A DNA stretch of 7,985 nucleotides from Microcaldota archaeon (lineage in GTDB: Archaea > Micrarchaeota > Micrarchaeia > Anstonellales > Bilamarchaeaceae), in assembly GCA_020726005.1 (NCBI GenBank), contig DYTL01000034.1, positions 1-7,985 on the forward strand, given 5' to 3'. The translations under genes and the position numbers were made by a program. The notes beneath the pieces are model-generated. The model was not told where the DNA came from. It made no database searches and was given only the letters and a program-made list of their open reading frames with translations. Positions 5,918-7,985 of this stretch are shown here, one piece after another; within the stretch, counting starts at the first letter, position 1; each line of letters opens with the position of its first letter.

Positions 5918-7843
5918 ATGTTCATAGCTGCATTGGCAGAAAAACAAGAAAAAGAACATTCTAATTTAGATGAGACATTAAAGACTGAAAACGAACGTTC
6001 CAAATTAGATAAAACATTTAACGAGCTATTGAACAAAAAGAAGTTACTGCTAAAACGAGAAGACGGAACGTTGCTTGTTGATATTACAGGAACGCACCGC
6101 TGGTATTTGCCGGATAAATATGAAAAAATAAACGTTCTTGTAGAAATAAAAATTGGACTTGAAGAAAAAGACAAAATCATAATAACAAAAGAATGTGTAA
6201 AATATGAGAATTTTTTCAATTATTATATAGATTATAGAAAGGGAGGAGCGCGAAGAACTCCAAAAAAATTTTTAGAACTTATATATGAAAAGCCAAAGTT
6301 TGAAGAGAGAACAGTTGTTAGAGAAATACGTGGTACAATACCGATAAAAGTCACAGAAAAACCAACATTCACAATAAGTACTGCCCTTATAGAGAAAAAA
6401 ACAGAAGAATCAACTAAAAATATAACGGTTGGTGTGAACATAAACAAGGAAGTTGAACCGTTCATAAAAGTTGAGAAGGGGGGGTTTTTCGCAGTGCTTG
6501 AAAACATATCGCATGGAATAAAAAATGTCAGCATTGGAATTACCGAGAGTATTTTCTCTTTTGGTGTAGCGATATCAAAGAAAACTGAATATGTGTTTTC
6601 CGCAACGATTGGGCCGTGGGTTGGAAAAATAAATCCCAGTAGTGGTCGTAGTTCAGGAGTTTTTTCTTGGGTAAGTGTTAATATTGAATTAATCAAAAAT
6701 ATTATAGGGAGGTTATTTGAAGAGAAGTACGATAAAAAATTCACTACCTATTTTGGTTCTAAAAGTGTAAATGAGGAAAGCATAATAAAAGGAAATGTTA
6801 GGGAAAAAGAAATAATAATTTTAGTAAAGAAAAGAAACGGAGATATAATTGCAGATGAAAAAGGTAATAAATATAAGATTGAAGAAAATCAAGGTTATGT
6901 AACTGTTTATGAAAAATTTGGATTCTTTAAAAAAATAATGTATGTACTCAATCCGATTCAAATAGCAAAGGATTGTATTGATATTGTGCTTATAAATCCA
7001 TGGTTTAAAGTAAATAATATTGCGGATGCATTTAAAAAGCCCAATAAGAAAATAGATGAAAAAGATTTAAAAAATTATGAAAAAAAACTCGAGAATGCAG
7101 AAAAAAGAGGAAACTACAATACAGCAATACATATTTCTCGGCTTTTGCTTAATAATAAGGAACTTATATCTCCTAAACAACGAGCAGAATATATGCTAAA
7201 ACTTGATGCGGCTGAATGGAAGATGGCGCATACTGGTTTGTTTGGAATTGGTTTTGGAAACAAGAAAAAGATTGTTGAAAATGAGATTAGAAAAAGAGTT
7301 AAAGAAAATCTTAAGATATTACGAAATGCAAGGCAAACTAAAACAATAAGCCCAGATTATGAAACTGCTGAATTCTATATAAAATCAAAGGCTGATTTTA
7401 AAACAACAATACTTGGAAAAAAAGTTCCGTCTTCTCCGCTTCCTGAAGATTTAGCAGATGCTGTATGGAATGAAGCAAACAAACATAAAGACGAATTTGG
7501 TTTTGTACAACTTTCACAACAAAAGATAACGCCTGAATTTATTAATATTGCACCAAATAAGAATTGGAATGAAACGCAAAAAAAGGACTGGAACAAGATA
7601 ATGAAAATAATGCAGTGTGTGTATGAATCAAAATATAAAGAAAAAGCAGAAGAATATTATAACACGTTATCGCGTGAAGCATGGGATCAGGAAGAGCTTA
7701 AAACTAGTTTTTTAGTTGGCTTTCAGAATAATCTAAGGGAACCCAATAATATCACACTTCGGGATAACTTTGATGAAATTGAAAAACTCAGTAAAGAAAA
7801 AATAATTGAGATTTTCAAAGTAGGAGTCAACGTAATACACTAA
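5918..7843 (+). CDS. Unrecognised 641-aa protein, second gene of the cassette
   Basis: It begins nine bases after the large TPR gene, so both share one mRNA and probably act together. Residues 8-45 form a highly charged likely coiled coil. Residues about 50-145 contain mixed strands (TLLVDITGTHRWYLP). Residues about 148-260 are beta-rich with alternating hydrophobic residues and Gly turns (ITVGVNINKEVEPF, SIFSFGVAISKK, YVFSATIGPWVGKINP). A second strand-rich patch follows at 296-332. Residues 380-470 are helical and TPR-like (RGNYNTAIHISRLLL), and the remaining C-terminus is helical and charged. The start MFIAALAEKQ has too short a hydrophobic stretch for a signal peptide. Segment 334-364 is hydrophobic but broken by Lys and Asp, so a membrane helix is doubtful. 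Surface-type or shell-forming strands are possible but unproven. A G7 run lies at 6478-6484. I recognise no family. Confidence 0.9.
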   Translation: MFIAALAEKQEKEHSNLDETLKTENERSKLDKTFNELLNKKKLLLKREDGTLLVDITGTHRWYLPDKYEKINVLVEIKIGLEEKDKIIITKECVKYENFFNYYIDYRKGGARRTPKKFLELIYEKPKFEERTVVREIRGTIPIKVTEKPTFTISTALIEKKTEESTKNITVGVNINKEVEPFIKVEKGGFFAVLENISHGIKNVSIGITESIFSFGVAISKKTEYVFSATIGPWVGKINPSSGRSSGVFSWVSVNIELIKNIIGRLFEEKYDKKFTTYFGSKSVNEESIIKGNVREKEIIILVKKRNGDIIADEKGNKYKIEENQGYVTVYEKFGFFKKIMYVLNPIQIAKDCIDIVLINPWFKVNNIADAFKKPNKKIDEKDLKNYEKKLENAEKRGNYNTAIHISRLLLNNKELISPKQRAEYMLKLDAAEWKMAHTGLFGIGFGNKKKIVENEIRKRVKENLKILRNARQTKTISPDYETAEFYIKSKADFKTTILGKKVPSSPLPEDLADAVWNEANKHKDEFGFVQLSQQKITPEFINIAPNKNWNETQKKDWNKIMKIMQCVYESKYKEKAEEYYNTLSREAWDQEELKTSFLVGFQNNLREPNNITLRDNFDEIEKLSKEKIIEIFKVGVNVIH

Positions 7844-7849
7844 CTCGTA

Positions 7850-7866
7850 TTTTCAACCTAGTTTTT
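7850..7866 (+). terminator. Candidate T-rich terminator of the cassette
   Basis: Two T-runs (TTTT at 7850-7853 and TTTTT at 7862-7866) follow the TAA at 7841-7843 within 25 bases. This fits archaeal T-run termination. The second run is also the left edge of repeat copy 2. There is no convincing hairpin. Confidence 0.35.
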
Positions 7867-7879
7867 CGGAAATTCCCAA
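7853..7879 (-). pseudogene. Remnant of the DRG GTPase start, in repeat copy 2
   Basis: On the minus strand the frame reads TTG then Gly-Ile-Ser-Glu-Lys, the GTPase codons 1-6 with the ATG changed to TTG, then Leu-Gly and a TGA. Codons 2-6 are base-for-base the same as in the real gene. The rest of the GTPase is absent: beyond codon 6 the sequence is unrelated and runs into the end of the 641-aa gene. It is a by-product of the repeat and is not expected to make a useful protein. Confidence 0.6.
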
Positions 7880-7944
7880 GTAAAAGTAATCGCGTGCGCA
7901 GATATAAAGATTTATATTATTTGCATTTGTAAATGTTGTTATGG
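7862..7944. repeat. Direct repeat, copy 2: duplicated divergent promoter
   Basis: This 83-base copy of 2150-2231 is in the same orientation and about 5.7 kb downstream. Seven of the substitutions are transitions; the other differences cluster in a 4-base patch beside the lost GTPase start codon. The back-to-back TATA core, the TATA-to-ATG spacing and the 16 bases before and including ATGG are retained, so plus-strand promoter function is probably intact. Confidence 0.9.
7911..7918 (+). promoter_or_regulatory. TATA box in repeat copy 2, driving a downstream transcript
   Basis: TTTATATT is identical to the cassette's box and sits the same distance (30 bases from its first T) from the matching ATG at 7941. 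It predicts a transcript starting near 7941 and running off the right edge. An inverted partner (minus strand TTTATATC, 7901-7908) survives with one change. Confidence 0.6.
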
Positions 7945-7953
7945 AAAGTATTT

Positions 7954-7985
7954 ATGACACATAATATAATAAAGATAACAGTAAT
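7954..7985 (+). CDS. Possible start of a gene running off the right edge
   Basis: The ATG that corresponds to the cassette start (7941) opens only seven codons (MESIYDT) before TAA. A different frame is open to the window end from ATG at 7954 (MTHNIIKITV), or from ATG at 7933 (MLLWKVFMTHN). With a predicted mRNA start near 7941, the ATG at 7954 would have a 13-base leader. About ten codons are too few to judge whether this codes, and a non-coding RNA or a gene starting further right is also possible. Confidence 0.25.
   Translation, partial: MTHNIIKITV

Noticed and set aside
2150..7944. Insertion sequence or composite transposon made by the flanking repeats
   Set aside because: The repeats are direct copies of a promoter with GTPase codons, have no terminal inverted repeats or target duplication that I can see, and no transposase or integrase is encoded between them.

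Overview
The window looks archaeal. It carries a complete GTPase of the DRG (developmentally regulated GTP-binding protein) type, with the helix-turn-helix, S5D2L insert and TGS domain shared by archaea and eukaryotes. Its promoters are archaeal TATA boxes placed about 25 bases upstream of start codons, so the mRNAs appear leaderless. The sequence is AT-rich, genes are packed with 1-10 base gaps, and most products resemble no family I recognise. A small-genome archaeon of the DPANN kind would fit, but this is an inference from style, since no taxonomic marker beyond the GTPase is present.

Left part (minus strand, 77-2167). Two unrecognised small genes (77-433 and 435-671) form a pair separated by one base. 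After a non-coding gap of about 146 bases comes a second minus-strand operon: the DRG GTPase (1079-2167), followed by an unrecognised 83-residue protein (818-1069).

Centre (2168-2227). A 60-base divergent promoter separates the GTPase from a plus-strand cassette. Its two TATA boxes are the same octamer in opposite orientation, two bases apart, each about 25 bases from the start codon it serves. The two transcription complexes should exclude each other.

Right part (plus strand, 2228-7843). A two-gene operon encodes a 1226-residue protein (two N-terminal TPR repeats, a long unrecognised helical region, a beta-rich region, a coiled coil and a beta-rich C-terminus) and a 641-residue protein (short coiled coil, beta-rich centre, helical C-terminus). 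Neither shows a signal peptide or an evident membrane helix. They are probably partners in one assembly, function unknown.

Right edge (7844-7985). The divergent promoter recurs as a direct repeat of about 83 bases (roughly 87% identical by hand alignment). It includes a dead remnant of the first six GTPase codons and an intact TATA arrangement pointing at sequence that runs off the window. The cassette therefore lies between two copies of the same promoter. This suggests duplication or insertion by recombination at that site, and possibly a family of genes behind copies of this promoter. It is the most interesting structure here.
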